Position numbers and translations under genes: made by a program. Below the pieces are notes generated by a model, which worked only from the letters and a program-made list of their open reading frames with translations, searched no databases and had not been told where the DNA came from. A stretch of 64,000 bases of DNA from Adenanthera pavonina (lineage: Eukaryota; Streptophyta; Magnoliopsida; Fabales; Fabaceae), in assembly GCA_026686845.1 (NCBI GenBank), contig JAIVEN010000015.1:18891501-18955500 (forward strand), read 5' to 3'. Below, piece by piece: positions 37,941-50,044 of the stretch. Position 1 is the stretch's first letter, and every line of letters starts with the position of its first letter.

Positions 37941-40199
37941 AAATTTATAACATTATAAAAAATAATTCGATTTTGTATTTATAATCTGCGGATCACAAAG
38001 TCTCCTGTATCACCTGTAGGGGTGGGGCCACATATTGTACGGATTTTATTTTTGATTTTGACGTCTTTGAGGTGATTTGAATTTGATGTAATATATATAT
38101 ATATATATTAATAAATTTTGCCATTTTCTCATCTACACTTTTCAAGAGATTTTAAGGGTTTATTTCGTACAATGGATGGGAGGGAAAGGGAAGAGAGAAA
38201 TTTTAGTAAAAGGAATGAGAGAAAAAGAGAGATGAAATATGGAGGAAAAGGAAGAGAGGCGGATTGAGGTGAGAAAATGAGTAAAATTTTAATAATTTAT
38301 TATTTGATTTAGAAGGAGATGAGAGATAAGTTAATAATAATTTGATTATTTTATCTTTGAAGTTAAAAAAATTTTCTATCATTTTTTTAGTAATTATTTT
38401 CTTTTTATAAAAATATTAAAATCTTATTTTTTAATTAAAAAATTTTTACATTCTATTTTTAAGAAAAAATTACTATTAAATCCCAAAACACTAAATTATT
38501 TATTAAAAAGTTTCAACACTACAAAATATTACACCTAAGTTTCATGGTCAAAATCAATATAAAATTCATGAATACAAGTATAAAATCATGAAAGATGAAT
38601 ATAAAAAATTTTAGTATTGAGTATAAAATTATACTTTAATATTTTATACTCATACTTCACAATTTTATACTTAATACTGAAAATTTTTATATTCATTTTT
38701 TTGGGAGATGAGATTTGGGTGTAATTTTTTTTATATTGGAACTTTCAAGTAAATATTTTTATATTTTAAAATTTTTCAGTAATTTTTTTTATTTTTAAAA
38801 ATATTTTTTATTTTAAAAAAATCTCAAAAAATTAAAAATTTATTATTCCCTACGCCCCCAATTTCAAAGGGACAGTTTGAGAGGAAGGGGAGGGGAGTTG
38901 CTCCGCTCCCCTTGTTTAGATACAGCAATTTTTATGGAGCCGATCCCCTCTGCCTTAAACCTCCTACCAAAGGAGAGATAAGCCTCCATTTTCATTTGGT
39001 GAAAAGTTTTTTTTTTTGTGTGGTGATGGGAAGAAAATTTTTCAATTTTATTTTTTTTAATAAGCCTCCATTTCCATTTGGTGAGAAGATTTTTTTTTTG
39101 GGGGAGGGGTGGGAAGAAAAAATTTTAATTTTATTTTTTTAATTAATCAAGAGAAATGTGTAATTTTTCTCTAATCTTTAGACAATCAATAGAGAAAAGG
39201 GAAAATAAGAGAGAAAATAATCTCATTTTAGTTAAAAAAATAAAATAAAAATTTTTTTAACCCCGCCCATTCAAATCTGAGACAAAAATGAGAGTAAATG
39301 ATTTACGGGTCACTTTTTATAGTTTGACCAAGGCTTTATTGATTTTCTTGGCGTAAACAATGGGCAAGAACGCCCAGCTACGGAATCGATCTCCATTATA
39401 CGTAAGTTGTCGGTATATAACGGACTTTTCTCATCTTGGCCCAATCAATCCAATCTCCAGGTCATATGCCCTAATGAAAGTCGTTGATAAACGTTGAAGA
39501 TTTCCCCAAATAATAAAAATGAACAAAGAAGTTTATAGGTATAGGCGTATAGCTGCTTGCATTATTGGAATTTGGAGATTGGAATAGACTTCCCGATAAT
39601 GACTTGACTCTGTTTTTTGGGTAAAGATAATGACTTGACTTTTCTTCTACACTAATAAAACTCCCAAGCCCATACGGAGGCACGGTTTGTTGTTCTTGAC
39701 TAAAGTGTGGGCTGGACTCAGATTCTGATATCCTTGTTGACCATTCCTAAGAAAGCCCATCAATGGCTGTCCAATTGAAATGAAAAGTCTACGCCTTTCA
39801 TTGTATGTTGCACAAATAAGGATTATCTTTCTTGTCCTCGATTTCCCACATTCTAGTCAAAAACTTGTTGCTTTGGTAAACTCCTTCACCTCTTTTTTAA
39901 CCTTTTCTTCTCATCAACTTGTTTAACTGATATAATTCTCACTGGTATGCTCTGAGAACTTAAAGTTGATGGGATAAGGAATACCAACCATATCATTCAA
40001 TTTCTTCGTTTATATTCTGTAACATTAATGACATATTATACTATATAACTTTGGACACAAGGAGAAACTCTGGAACTTAATTAAGAGGATAGAGGAAAGG
40101 GATGTGAACACAAAACTCACTGGATAGCAAACAGCGAAGATTGAATACGAGTATGAGACCAGCTTGCGGGGAAGAATACTACGCTTACAACCAAAGTGA
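37941..40199. other. Spacer between GDSL copies B and C
   Basis: AT-rich, with no supported gene. Contains a TA tract near 38091-38108 and the 82-bp tandem repeat at 38979-39141. 38150-38900 has GA-rich ends and an A/T-rich core, like a decayed MITE. The frame at 38912-39142 only reads through the tandem repeat. Confidence 0.45.
38979..39141. repeat. Tandem duplication, ~82-bp unit, two copies
   Basis: 38979-39060 and 39061-39141 share taagcctccattttcatttg ... gggaagaaaatttt ... ttttatttttttaa with small differences, mostly in T and G runs. Confidence 0.8.
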
Positions 40200-41982
40200 T
40201 TAGCGGCTAAAGATTGTTAGTTTACAATCTTCTTTAAAATTTTTGTGACATGCCATGTTCAGGGGAAGGGGTGGATCTGAGAAAGCCCCACTTGAGATTT
40301 GATCAAAGATGACTTTGTTAGCTGCTTCTGTATAATGAACTCCTTCCCAACTCACTCGGCTTGATGGTCTTTCACATGATCCCCCAAAAATTTCAGTGCC
40401 ATTCACTATTACTGTGCTCCCACGCCCAACAATGCCATAGTTGTATTCCCCTCCATACCCACAACATGCCACCAGTGGCTTCTCAAATCCTACAATTTCA
40501 TACAACCAACTTTACCAATAACATTCATATATAGATGGTGGGTGAGTTTGTGAGTAAAAATATGATCATTGTTTATTAGTCTTACCGTATTTTTCTGGGT
40601 TGCTGGACAGAGTACTTGACAGAATAGATATCTACGTATATGATTGCTGCTAAAGGAAGGTCCTTTCGAAGTCGAACTGTGGCTTCCTTCAACTCGTCAT
40701 TCAAATATTGAGCCACTTCATTGTAAGACTTTGCGCGACCAGACACGTCCTGTGTTGTGTATCCAAAACGATCTAGCCCCCAAATTGTATATGTTCTTCA
40801 TCAAGTTCATCAATTCAGAATAAAAAAATTAATATAAGAAGTTAGAACCTGAGCATAATCCAAATGATCAAAGATGGGGTATTAAATCACCTTGACATTT
40901 TTTGAGAAAGCATCGATCATTTCAGGTATAGAAGCATTGATTTGCTCTAGGGTCTTGTTAGTGAAAACGCCAGCAGTAAGATCATTCTGACCGATATCGA
41001 ATGTGTACAGAGCTTTACCAAAAGACTCTTTTTTGGGCATCAAGCTTGCAAATACTCCTCCCAACAGAAAAATTTTACAGCAACGAAACAATAAATTTTA
41101 TGTTCCATATTAATGAAAACCCAGATACGATAAAAAAAAAAAAAGTCAATGGATCTAATTATTTACCTCGTTGTCTAATAAATTGTGTTCTGGGAATGAA
41201 TCTTTTGAACTGAGAGCATTGCATATCAAGATAGAAAGGACTGAAAGCACCTTCAGGCATAATACTAGGTGGAGGTCTGATTGTTGATGCCACTACTGCG
41301 AAATTTGCTTCGTGTGTATAGTTCGCCCCCAGAGAATCAAGTTATGCACCAAGATAGGGAAGTCCAAAACTTTGTGCTAGAATTACGGGAAAAGAATACT
41401 AAACAAGATCAATAATCCAAAACCTTCATGTTAGAACTATATAAGTTTACAATTTATAAATAGAACTTGGGTTTAGACTAAGTCAGCTTTACTATCAGCA
41501 TCCTCTTTATTCCATGCTCTGCAACATTATAAACATGCTTTTCTAACCTCAAGAAAAGAAAAAAAAAAGATGAAAAATGTTCCTATCCAACGGAACTCAA
41601 CTGTAGTGTAGTGGGATGTGCATTTGAGTTAAGGGTACAAGTGACCACTTGACTTGCTTAACGAAGAGCCCATCTATGACAAGAAACTTGTGCAGCAGAA
41701 AGTGAAGATCAACTAGAGAAATAATAAGTACCTATGAAATCGATAATGAGACGGCCATCAGAGCCCCTTCCAGCGGGTCTGTGAAAATAGGTCTCACCAT
41801 AAGGTAGTGTTAGTGGAAAAAAAAGAAGCATCAAAGCCACCAGTATCGGAGTTAGAGTCACCGAAGTTAAAGATGGCTGGAAATTTACAAACTTCAGTGG
41901 CGAACATTGTGTTCAATAAGCACAAAAGCACCAGCCGACAAGAGAATGAGAAGGGAGGCTTGGTAGTGCTAAGAGACTCCAT
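40200..41982 (-). pseudogene. GDSL esterase/lipase copy C, full-length pseudogene
   Basis: All five exons are recognisable: 41982-41732, 41376-41167, about 41057-40891, 40795-40586 and 40489-40200. Lesions seen: a one-base shift in a T run of exon 1, after which the frame ends in TGA 12 residues past the GDSL block; TAA at 41344-41342 replacing the Tyr codon of the conserved SAYLDSL; a ~53-bp deletion in exon 4 (near 40745-40755) removing the GPIGCLP region; and a 2-bp deletion near 40605. In exon 5 the catalytic Asp is Glu (WEGVHYTEAAN). Block I itself (FGDSNSDTGG) is intact. It cannot give a working enzyme. Confidence 0.9.
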
Positions 41983-43600
41983 TGGCCAAATGCACATAGA
42001 GATAAGAAGGAAGTTTGGGTCTTCTTATGGCATTGCCAATAGTAGAATTTTTGCATCTTTGAAGCTTTCCACCACTAATTACATAATATGGTCAACTGCA
42101 ATGTAGCAAGTCCAGGGTCCAAACAAAAAGAAGGGGGCCAAAGGAAAGATAAACGAAAATTTAGGTGCCGTTTTGTACTTTTATTATTATTGTTGTTGTT
42201 GTGTTCTATGATAATGCTATGATAGGTACATATGATTTTTTGAACTGACGTTAGGTTCCTTCAGGCTACATCAATACTTCAGGTAACAAATAACAATGAT
42301 CTTTTCTTAAACTTTTCAATTCCCAAGCTTGTGCTGGAAGCTCTGTGTGGCAGTAAACTCTTTTTCCTTTTTTTTTAAAACTTTTGAATTTTCATGCTTG
42401 AAATATTTTTTTTATTTCACTATTTAAGTACTACTCACATAAAATGCTTTTTCCATTTGATTTGCATACCGTTACAATTGCCTTGCTATTCCATTTCGAT
42501 TTATTCTAGTAATTAAAGTATTTACATTCAATATGTAACTTTTTGGTTATCAATCGAAGTCAAACTATACCTAACTGGAAGAAACCGATTAACTTATTTG
42601 TATGGGAGCATATTGAAAAAGTTATAATATTATTGATTAAATTATAAATTATTTCAACTAGAAGCACACCATTACAAAACAAATCATGTGACTATATTTT
42701 TCCCTTACTTAAAAATTTGTTTTGACATGCATGTCAATGAAAAGTAAAGTGCACTAAATTATTAAGTATGTGTTTGGATTAACTAATTCATAAGTGATTA
42801 TGAGGATAAGTGATTATTTATAAATGATTATGAGGATAAGTGATTATGTGAAAAATAAATTATATTTGGATATTTTTAATTCAAAAGTGATTTTTCATAA
42901 TTGATTATATTTAGATAATTTGATCAAAATTATTTTTGGATGGATAATGACTTGAAATGTCTAAAATATCCTTGGTGCTTAAATAATTCTAATTTCTTTT
43001 AAATGAATCATTTAGGTGAATAATAAAATCTTAATAGTTTTCTATTAAAAAGCTATTCTCTCCATAATAGGTTATGAAAAGGTAGGAATCACAGCTTATT
43101 TCAATTGAGCTTTTTAAGGGATAATCACATTTTACAACGTGCTGGGTATTTGGTTAATTACAGCATGAGATATTTTTTTGGGCTCATGATCGCTTATAAC
43201 CCAAATCTAAACAGGCTCTAAGCCAAGTTTTCCCCCCAAATAATTGTGCTAAGGAATTGAAATGCTTCTCAAATTAGAATTGATCATTCTCATTGTTTGA
43301 CCTTGTTAAAGAAATACAAATGACATTATTTGATATGATATTTAAACTCTTCTTCTTCCTCCTCTTTCCTTGTCTTCTCTTTCAACTAACATTCTTCGCT
43401 GATCAATTAATATACTCAATGAACATAAAATTTGAATTGGTAACGAACACAGTATGGATATTGTTAGCATCAACGACATATGCATTGTAACTCATGAGGA
43501 AAAACATATATTATTTGAGATATATATATATATATAAATGGGAGTACATAGTAGTGATTGCGAGCTATAAGATTAATATTTGTGATTTAAATTTGGACGA
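41983..43600. other. Spacer between GDSL copies C and D
   Basis: 5' region of copy C, then AT-rich DNA holding the Harbinger-like element at 42766-43218. A TA tract lies at about 43521-43536. No gene supported. Confidence 0.45.
42766..43218. mobile_element. Harbinger/Tourist-like MITE, 453 bp, TAA target duplication
   Basis: Left end GTATGTGTTTGGATTAACTA and the reverse of the right end GAGCCTGTTTAGATTTGGGT share an imperfect inverted repeat (xxxxxTGTTTxGATT) that continues into ...cataagNgatNatgag. Flanked by TAA at 42763-42765 and 43219-43221. Inside the left end, a ~27-base unit (ataagtgattatgagg) is duplicated. Non-coding. Confidence 0.6.
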
Positions 43601-44281
43601 CAAGTCATGTTCATGGAAAGGGAGGATCAGAGAAAGCCCCAGAAGAGATTTGATGGAAGACGAACTTGTTAGCAGCCTGTGTATAGTGAATAACATCCCA
43701 ATGAATTCACCCTCACAGATGGTCTCTGACAAGACCCTCCATACAGGACTGCTATCCCATCCACCACTTTTGACCTCCCACACTCAACTATGCCATACTT
43801 TTACTTCTCTCCATACCAACAACATGCCTCGAGTGCCTTCTCAAATCCTGCACACAGCAATACAACAATACATACAGACAGAGCAATTAACCTTAACCAG
43901 CTGAAATTAAAGAAGAATTAGACCAGAAAGCTAGCTAGCGAAGATCAAATGAATGAGTGAATGGATGAATATATACATACCAATGAAATCCATGATGAGA
44001 CGGTCATCGGAGAACCTTCCAGAAGGTCTGGAAAAATAAGTCATCCCATATGGTTGGGGTGGTGCCCAAATGGAAGCAGCAAAGCCACCAGTATCGGAAT
44101 TAGAGTCGCCGAAGTTGAAGATGGCTGGGAATTCGCACACCTGAGCGGCAAATACAAGCACAGGGTTCAGAGACGATGTCGCAGCAGTACCCAAAAGCAC
44201 CAAACAAGACCAGAATGAGATGGAAGACTTGGAAGAAGGCGTCGAGTGATAACAAGGAACCTTTCCTGAACTTGCAGACAT
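43601..44281 (-). pseudogene. GDSL esterase/lipase copy D, exons 2-4 deleted
   Basis: Exon 1 (44281-43981) is intact: ATG, a hydrophobic leader (SCLVLLGTAATSSLNPV), FGDSNSDTGG, and GRFSDDRLIMDFI. The leader is longer and more diverged than in A-C. Only 133 bp further on is a decayed exon 5 (from 43847, FEKALEACCWYGEK, TAA at 43803-43801), with further stops and a shift through the Asp/His block. Both splice sites around the small remaining intron survive and their phases agree, so a spliced RNA would encode a ~115-residue truncated protein lacking the Asp/His pair. The deletion therefore runs from intron 1 into intron 4. Confidence 0.85.
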
Positions 44282-47243
44282 TTTCTGTGTAAATTTAAAA
44301 CTGTTCTGCCCGACACTTCGTTGCCGATACTGGGTCTTTTTCTTTTTTTTTTTGGGCCAATATACAGGGTCTTTTTAAATTCAACACTGTTTAATGCTCT
44401 AATTAAAACTATTCGGACTTAATACATGCACATACAAATTTTGGTTTTTTCCCTCCATTAATTTGTTGCCATTTTCTTCAACTTTTCGACTCTTGAATTC
44501 AGATCGCATTGTTGAAGGGCCCAGGATCTTATTTGAAGATTTCCCTCAGTATATGAAACGGGGCGAAGATAATAATTATCCACAAATGACACGTCGGCTC
44601 CCCACGTATTAAGTTAAAATAATGTCATATAATTTTTTTATAACAAACTTTCAATTATTTTAAAAAAAATTAGTTTTTTTTATAAATTTTTTTAAGAAAT
44701 TAAATATTTTTTTACCTTTATTTAATATATTAATACAATACACATTAAATACCATTTGACCAATTGAAAGTGTTTTTTTTCATCTAGAAAATCTAATAAT
44801 AATTTACAAGAAAAAATAAATAATGAGAATAAAATAAAAAAAATCTTATTAAATATTACAAGATCTCTTATAAAAAGGACCAAAATAAAATTCTAGAAGA
44901 TCCCTTATAAAAAGGATCAAAAAATATATATATTTGTGAGAAGAGGTACCCTATATACAATAGCTGATACTTTGCCTGTATAAATACAAATAACTAATTT
45001 AGGAAATATAGTTAAAGGAATTTGGAAGCATATGTTAAGAATTTGAAGTAGTTTTTTAAAATGCATCCATTTTATATTTATCTCATATGTCTTATAATTA
45101 ATAAAAACTAATTATATTCACTTATTTAATAAAGGATAAAATTAAAAAAAATAACTAAATGCATAAACAACTAATTTTTATATCTTATATTTAATACCAG
45201 TGAAAACACCCCTATTTATCTACTGGGACTCAAGGACCACAATTCTTTGCAAACTAGTAACGATGCAAATAATGTGCAATTTATGATAGTTATGGAGAGA
45301 AAAAACCGTTAAATGAATTTTTTAATAGAGTAAAATATATTGTCCTACCTTTAATATTATTAAAATTATAGATACTTTCCCTCTATTTTTAAAATATATA
45401 AGAATATTTTATTAACAATTCTAAAATACTTTTTTTATCAATCAAAATTTATAGTAAAATAGTTTAAAATTATTAATTTACTGCTAACTCTAAAAATATC
45501 TAAAGTAAACAAACATTATTATCAAGTGTGCTAGAGCATTAAACCTCAAGAATAATAATTGCAACTTGACTTCTGAATCAAACATAGTAGGCCGTTGAAG
45601 TCCTTTACCATATAATTTCCTCAAACGTCAAATAAAAACGCAAAATGAAAAGAAAAACATAGCTACAATGCAGAAACTCAAATGTGGATCTAAAGACTGA
45701 ATTATCTCTCGGCATCGTGTGAGTCTGGGCACATTTCAAATCTCAAAAATTCAATCAAATTACTTCTAAAAACTAAAAGACAATGAAAATAGCACTGCAG
45801 ATGATGGTTCTCGCTAGAGTAATAGGATAGAAATTGTGAGAGCTTGTGATCATAATTTCATGTTCTGAGTTTGATTTGTGACACTTCTTCTATTATTTCG
45901 TCCAGATTCGTGTATGCATAAAAAGGCGATTATTCTACACGTCCCAGAGTTTCCCTCAGTGTGTCCTCATTCTCCATCGTGTCTATGAGCATTTGACCCA
46001 CTAATGGAATAGTGTTAACATTTACCCTTGTAATTTAAAATCTCTAATTTCTATCCAATAAAATCTAAATATTCTTGATAATATTTCATATTGATTTGAA
46101 GTTAAAAATCTAAAATATTTATTAAACAACTTTGAATAATTAACTGTAGTTATAGTTAAATAATTGCCTTTGAAAATATAAAACTAAAAATTAATAAAAT
46201 AAAAATATATCAAATTAGTTATTATAAAACATAAAAAATGTAAGGTATACTATTAGTGCAAATGCACAAAATTCATTCTAATTAAAAGTTAAAATTTTAA
46301 AAAAATGTGTTTAAAATATTTCTAAATAAATATTTATGTTAAAGAGGGATATTTTGGAGAAAATGATTAAATTTAGTGAGTTAACGATTTATTAATAGTT
46401 AGATGAATGTAAATGGAATATTGAACAGAGAAACCAGGGGAGGTCTGTATAAGATTTTAGAATAGAAGAGAAATATAAGGGAGATCACAATATTTTTTTT
46501 ATTATTATTTTTCTTTTGAGTCTAAAATGTATGAATGAGACTGTGTTTGATCAGAAGCTTATAGCCTTATATTGAGTTTTTTTTTCGGTGGATAAACTTA
46601 CATTGAATTGTTTTACTCGGGCAGAGGGCATACCGTGGTATCCTTGTTTAAATTGGATGGTTATGGCCTAAAAAATTGTAGGGATACATCTTGATTTAAA
46701 GTCTCTATTGTATGCAAGGAGACAATCTCTCAAAGTTGCTGGCTGACTAGCCAAGTGTTCTCACAGAACAAGCTGGACCTCTTGCTGCTTCCAAAATCCT
46801 CCTCCCGAGTGCTTGCCCCTCCTGGATCAAGACCGTTCTCTTGGTACTGTTGACAGAGGTAGTTTAACCAGCTAGTACTTTTGTAGTCGTGCTGTTATTA
46901 AAAAAGATCTCAGAATCCAAGTATGACCATGATAGTTGGATTTAAATGAGTCTGCCTAAAATTCATTTTATTTGGGCATTAAAATTTCTAATTTACAGCG
47001 TCTATCCTAAATTCCTAATGAGCATCTCATCAGTTGCATGACATGAGAGTTTAAGCGGCGAGGTCTGCAACTCCAACACTAGCTCCAGGACGGCAAGTTT
47101 CTCAACATACGCAACCAATGGGAATTAGGCAGCAATGTTCCCCAAACTTTGCATTATCCATTGGCTCAACAACCATCTCATATATCATCAGATTCATAGC
47201 CTTGTCAAGTAGCTAAAGCCACAGAAATGATTGCCAAGACTAC
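44282..47243. other. Intergenic between the GDSL array and the fluoride exporter
   Basis: 44282-44500 is the 5' region of copy D. 44600-46500 is strongly AT-rich with no frames. 46680-47243, with more balanced composition, probably includes the 3' UTR of the fluoride exporter. No other gene recognised. Confidence 0.45.
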
Positions 47244-50044
47244 TCACATTTTCCAAACAGGTATGCAGTATAGCAAGATCCCAGAAATGAATGAAACACA
47301 TATTGTAATCATAGCATACAAATATGCTCTCCTAGGATGCCCGCTTTCTCTCATGTCATTGAACTCAGCAACAAAAGTAGAGACAGTACTCAGATTACCC
47401 AGCAGACCAAACTGTATGCCTGTTATGATGGTGTCACTGTTCTTGGTATTCACCTGCATCGAATTCAAGAACGTGCATATAGCTTAGTCCTCAGTACCTT
47501 CAAATTTATCATGCAGATTATCAGTTTTCAGTGCAAAACAAGGCCCCATCGTCAAAACAGCAAAAAAGGAATAATATAGGAGTAGGAGAATAGAAGCGCA
47601 TGAACAGAAATTTTGAAGAGTTAAATACTAGTAAAATTATAAGATTTGACAGTTATATGGCTGCAACTTAAAAATGGAGATGATATCCTAAGGCAGAAAA
47701 TAATGGAGAAGCCCAATCATCCAAGGGAAATAAATAATACTCTCTCAAGCCAATCCTGATATTAGTGTAACTTACTGATTTCTTGAGGGTAGCAAGTGCA
47801 GCCACGACTGAAGCAGCAGAAACATTGGCAATTAGAGTCCCAAATGGAATCCATTTGAATGACCCTTCTCTTCCTGTTCCACGACCATTGAGTAGTGCTA
47901 ATAACCACCTAACCCACACACCTGGAGGTCCAACCATGCAAGCAATCCACAACATAGCTGCACTACCGCCATGCTTGAACTCCTCAGCTGCCAGTGCACC
48001 ACTACCACCCCATAATAAGCCTACAATTATCAAGAACACTACCATCACTGCCAGCTTACGCGTGCGTCTGGACACCTTCCAGTTGACCTCAGAAATACGA
48101 TTTTCACTTCCTAAACTCATCTTCTTGCTGAGATAAGACCTAAAACCTTCGGCTGTCTCTACCCCAATGCTAATGGAATAGGCAATAAGAAACAGGCCTG
48201 CAGAGTTCCAATCGTTCACAATTTCATATTATTGACTAGAACATGCTTAGATAAAGTTGGAATTGAACTAGAATCATTTAGGATTAGAATCTGAAGAGAG
48301 ATAGGGGATTGGAAAAAAGGGAAGATGAGCGAGACAGCTATGCCAAATAATTATTCAAATCAAATGTGCCATATTACCTATTAGAAATCCGAACACAGAT
48401 GAGAGCCAGTGTCCAGAAGCTGCGAGTTCAACCATTTTCTGATTCCAACCACTGAAGGTTGTTAGGCTTCCCAAGTAGCCAGTTGTTAATGCAGTGGCTA
48501 GATGTTCTGATATATTGGATAAGGCTTCTTTAAATACAACACCAAACCATCCCATTAAAAAGGAACCAACCTGACGAATTTATACCAAATTTTTGTTAAC
48601 ACATTATCTATATAGGCTTCCTCTAAATAAACCTAAACGTAAACAATATTATCAAACGGCAACGAAGAAAATAGTATGCAGCAACTTCTTATGTAAGTAG
48701 TACAGTTCAAAAGGTCAAATTGAACTACTATGCCATAGAGATACACCATTTCAAACTAGTATTTTGTTGCAAAATAAGACAAGAGGCTTTTTCAAGATAT
48801 ATCCCTATACTTTACTAGGCCATTAACATCCAAGTTAAACAAGGATACCTCGGTATGCCCTTGTAAAATAACTCTTTATAAGCTTCTAATCAAGTGCAAT
48901 CCCATTCATACATTTTCGACAATAAAATAGCATAAGACAGAGATACAAATAAAGAAACTGCAGTTCATCATCATCATCATCATAATAATAATAAGAATAA
49001 TAATAAAGAAACTGCTACAGCACAGTACTCTGAATAATACTAGGGAAATTTATCCCACTGCTAACTACCGACTAGTTTATGTCTTGCATCACAAAGAAAA
49101 ATTTTGGTTCCAAGCGTGTTAAGATAGAGTAAGCACTTGAAATTTCTCACACAGCGCAAGAATGATTCTGCAATATGCTATTCAGTGCTTAATAACCCAT
49201 AATTTAATCAGGATATAGTTACTAGCAGCACACAACGCTTATGTATGATTATCGGTGCACGAGAGATAGGGAGAAAGACCATATTAGAAGGTAGGTCAGG
49301 GTAAAGAATTGTTTGGTCACTTGTCAAATCAGCATATTTGGGGCCAAACAACTTCTGCAATAAGTATCTCGTTAAGACCTGCATATTAATAATGGTTAAT
49401 GGTGCATCAGTATTGGGCTAATTACTGCAAGTTTCAACTAGAAATTGATAAGAAAGAGACTAAAACTAATATTATTGTAGTTTGGAACATGAAATGTGTA
49501 CCCCTAAAATTCCAAAAACAGATAAATGCATCAGATAAAAAACGTAATCCAATATCTTTGGCCACCCTTGATCAGATTCCTGCGACTGGAGACCAAAAAC
49601 AAACGGTGTGAATCCCATGATATACACATCAGAAAATTGAAACGTTTTAAATTATTCATCTTATAAATTGTCATTGACAAACATATAAGAGTTACAAAGC
49701 AGAAAACCCACAAAACAATACAATTGGAAAAGAGAGCTCACGCTTTTAATGTCTTCAGACCTCACTTTCCCAGTAGCAGAAACAGGGGTCATGAGTTGAC
49801 CTGATGCTGGAATGGGGGCAATAATTCCTGTTTCTGTCGTGTGGTCGAAAGGCAAGTGGAAGCTGATACTCTCACTGGGCCTTCTGCTATTAAGAGCTCG
49901 GTCCCCAATGTTTCCTGCCTCAGAAACACTCCCACTCTCCACATCATCATCTACAAGATCGCTTATACGCCTTGACACGGTTAAGGATTTCCTACTGGCT
50001 GAAGAACTCAAACTACTCATCCGCTCCATGAGCCACTCAAACAT
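47244..50044 (-). CDS. FEX: Fluoride export protein, FEX/CrcB type, two-domain, 434 aa
   Basis: Plasma-membrane fluoride channel that lets toxic F- leave the cytosol. Minus-strand exons 50044-49742, 49579-49502, 49378-49280, 48570-48378, 48197-47776, 47453-47244 join in frame (1305 nt). Residues 1-110 are a Ser/Arg-rich cytosolic leader with VESGSVSEAGNIGDRAL, typical of plant homologues. CrcB domain 1 (about 110-245): HLSVFGILGVLTRYLLQKLF, LPSNMVGSFLMGWFG, TTGYLGSLTTFSGWNQ. Domain 2 (about 295-430): GPPGVWVRWLLALL, WIPFGTLIANVSAA, GLLGNLSTVSTFVAEF. The pore Asn of each domain (SNM, IAN) and the TFS/STF track are present. Eukaryotic FEX is one chain with two inverted repeats, as here. The start is uncertain: ATG 50044 follows a likely acceptor (ttcag at about 50069), and ATG 50029 is also possible. 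Confidence 0.9.

Noticed and set aside
38912..39142. Open frame over the 82-bp tandem repeat
   Set aside because: The translation is Phe/Lys-rich repeat read-through, not a gene.
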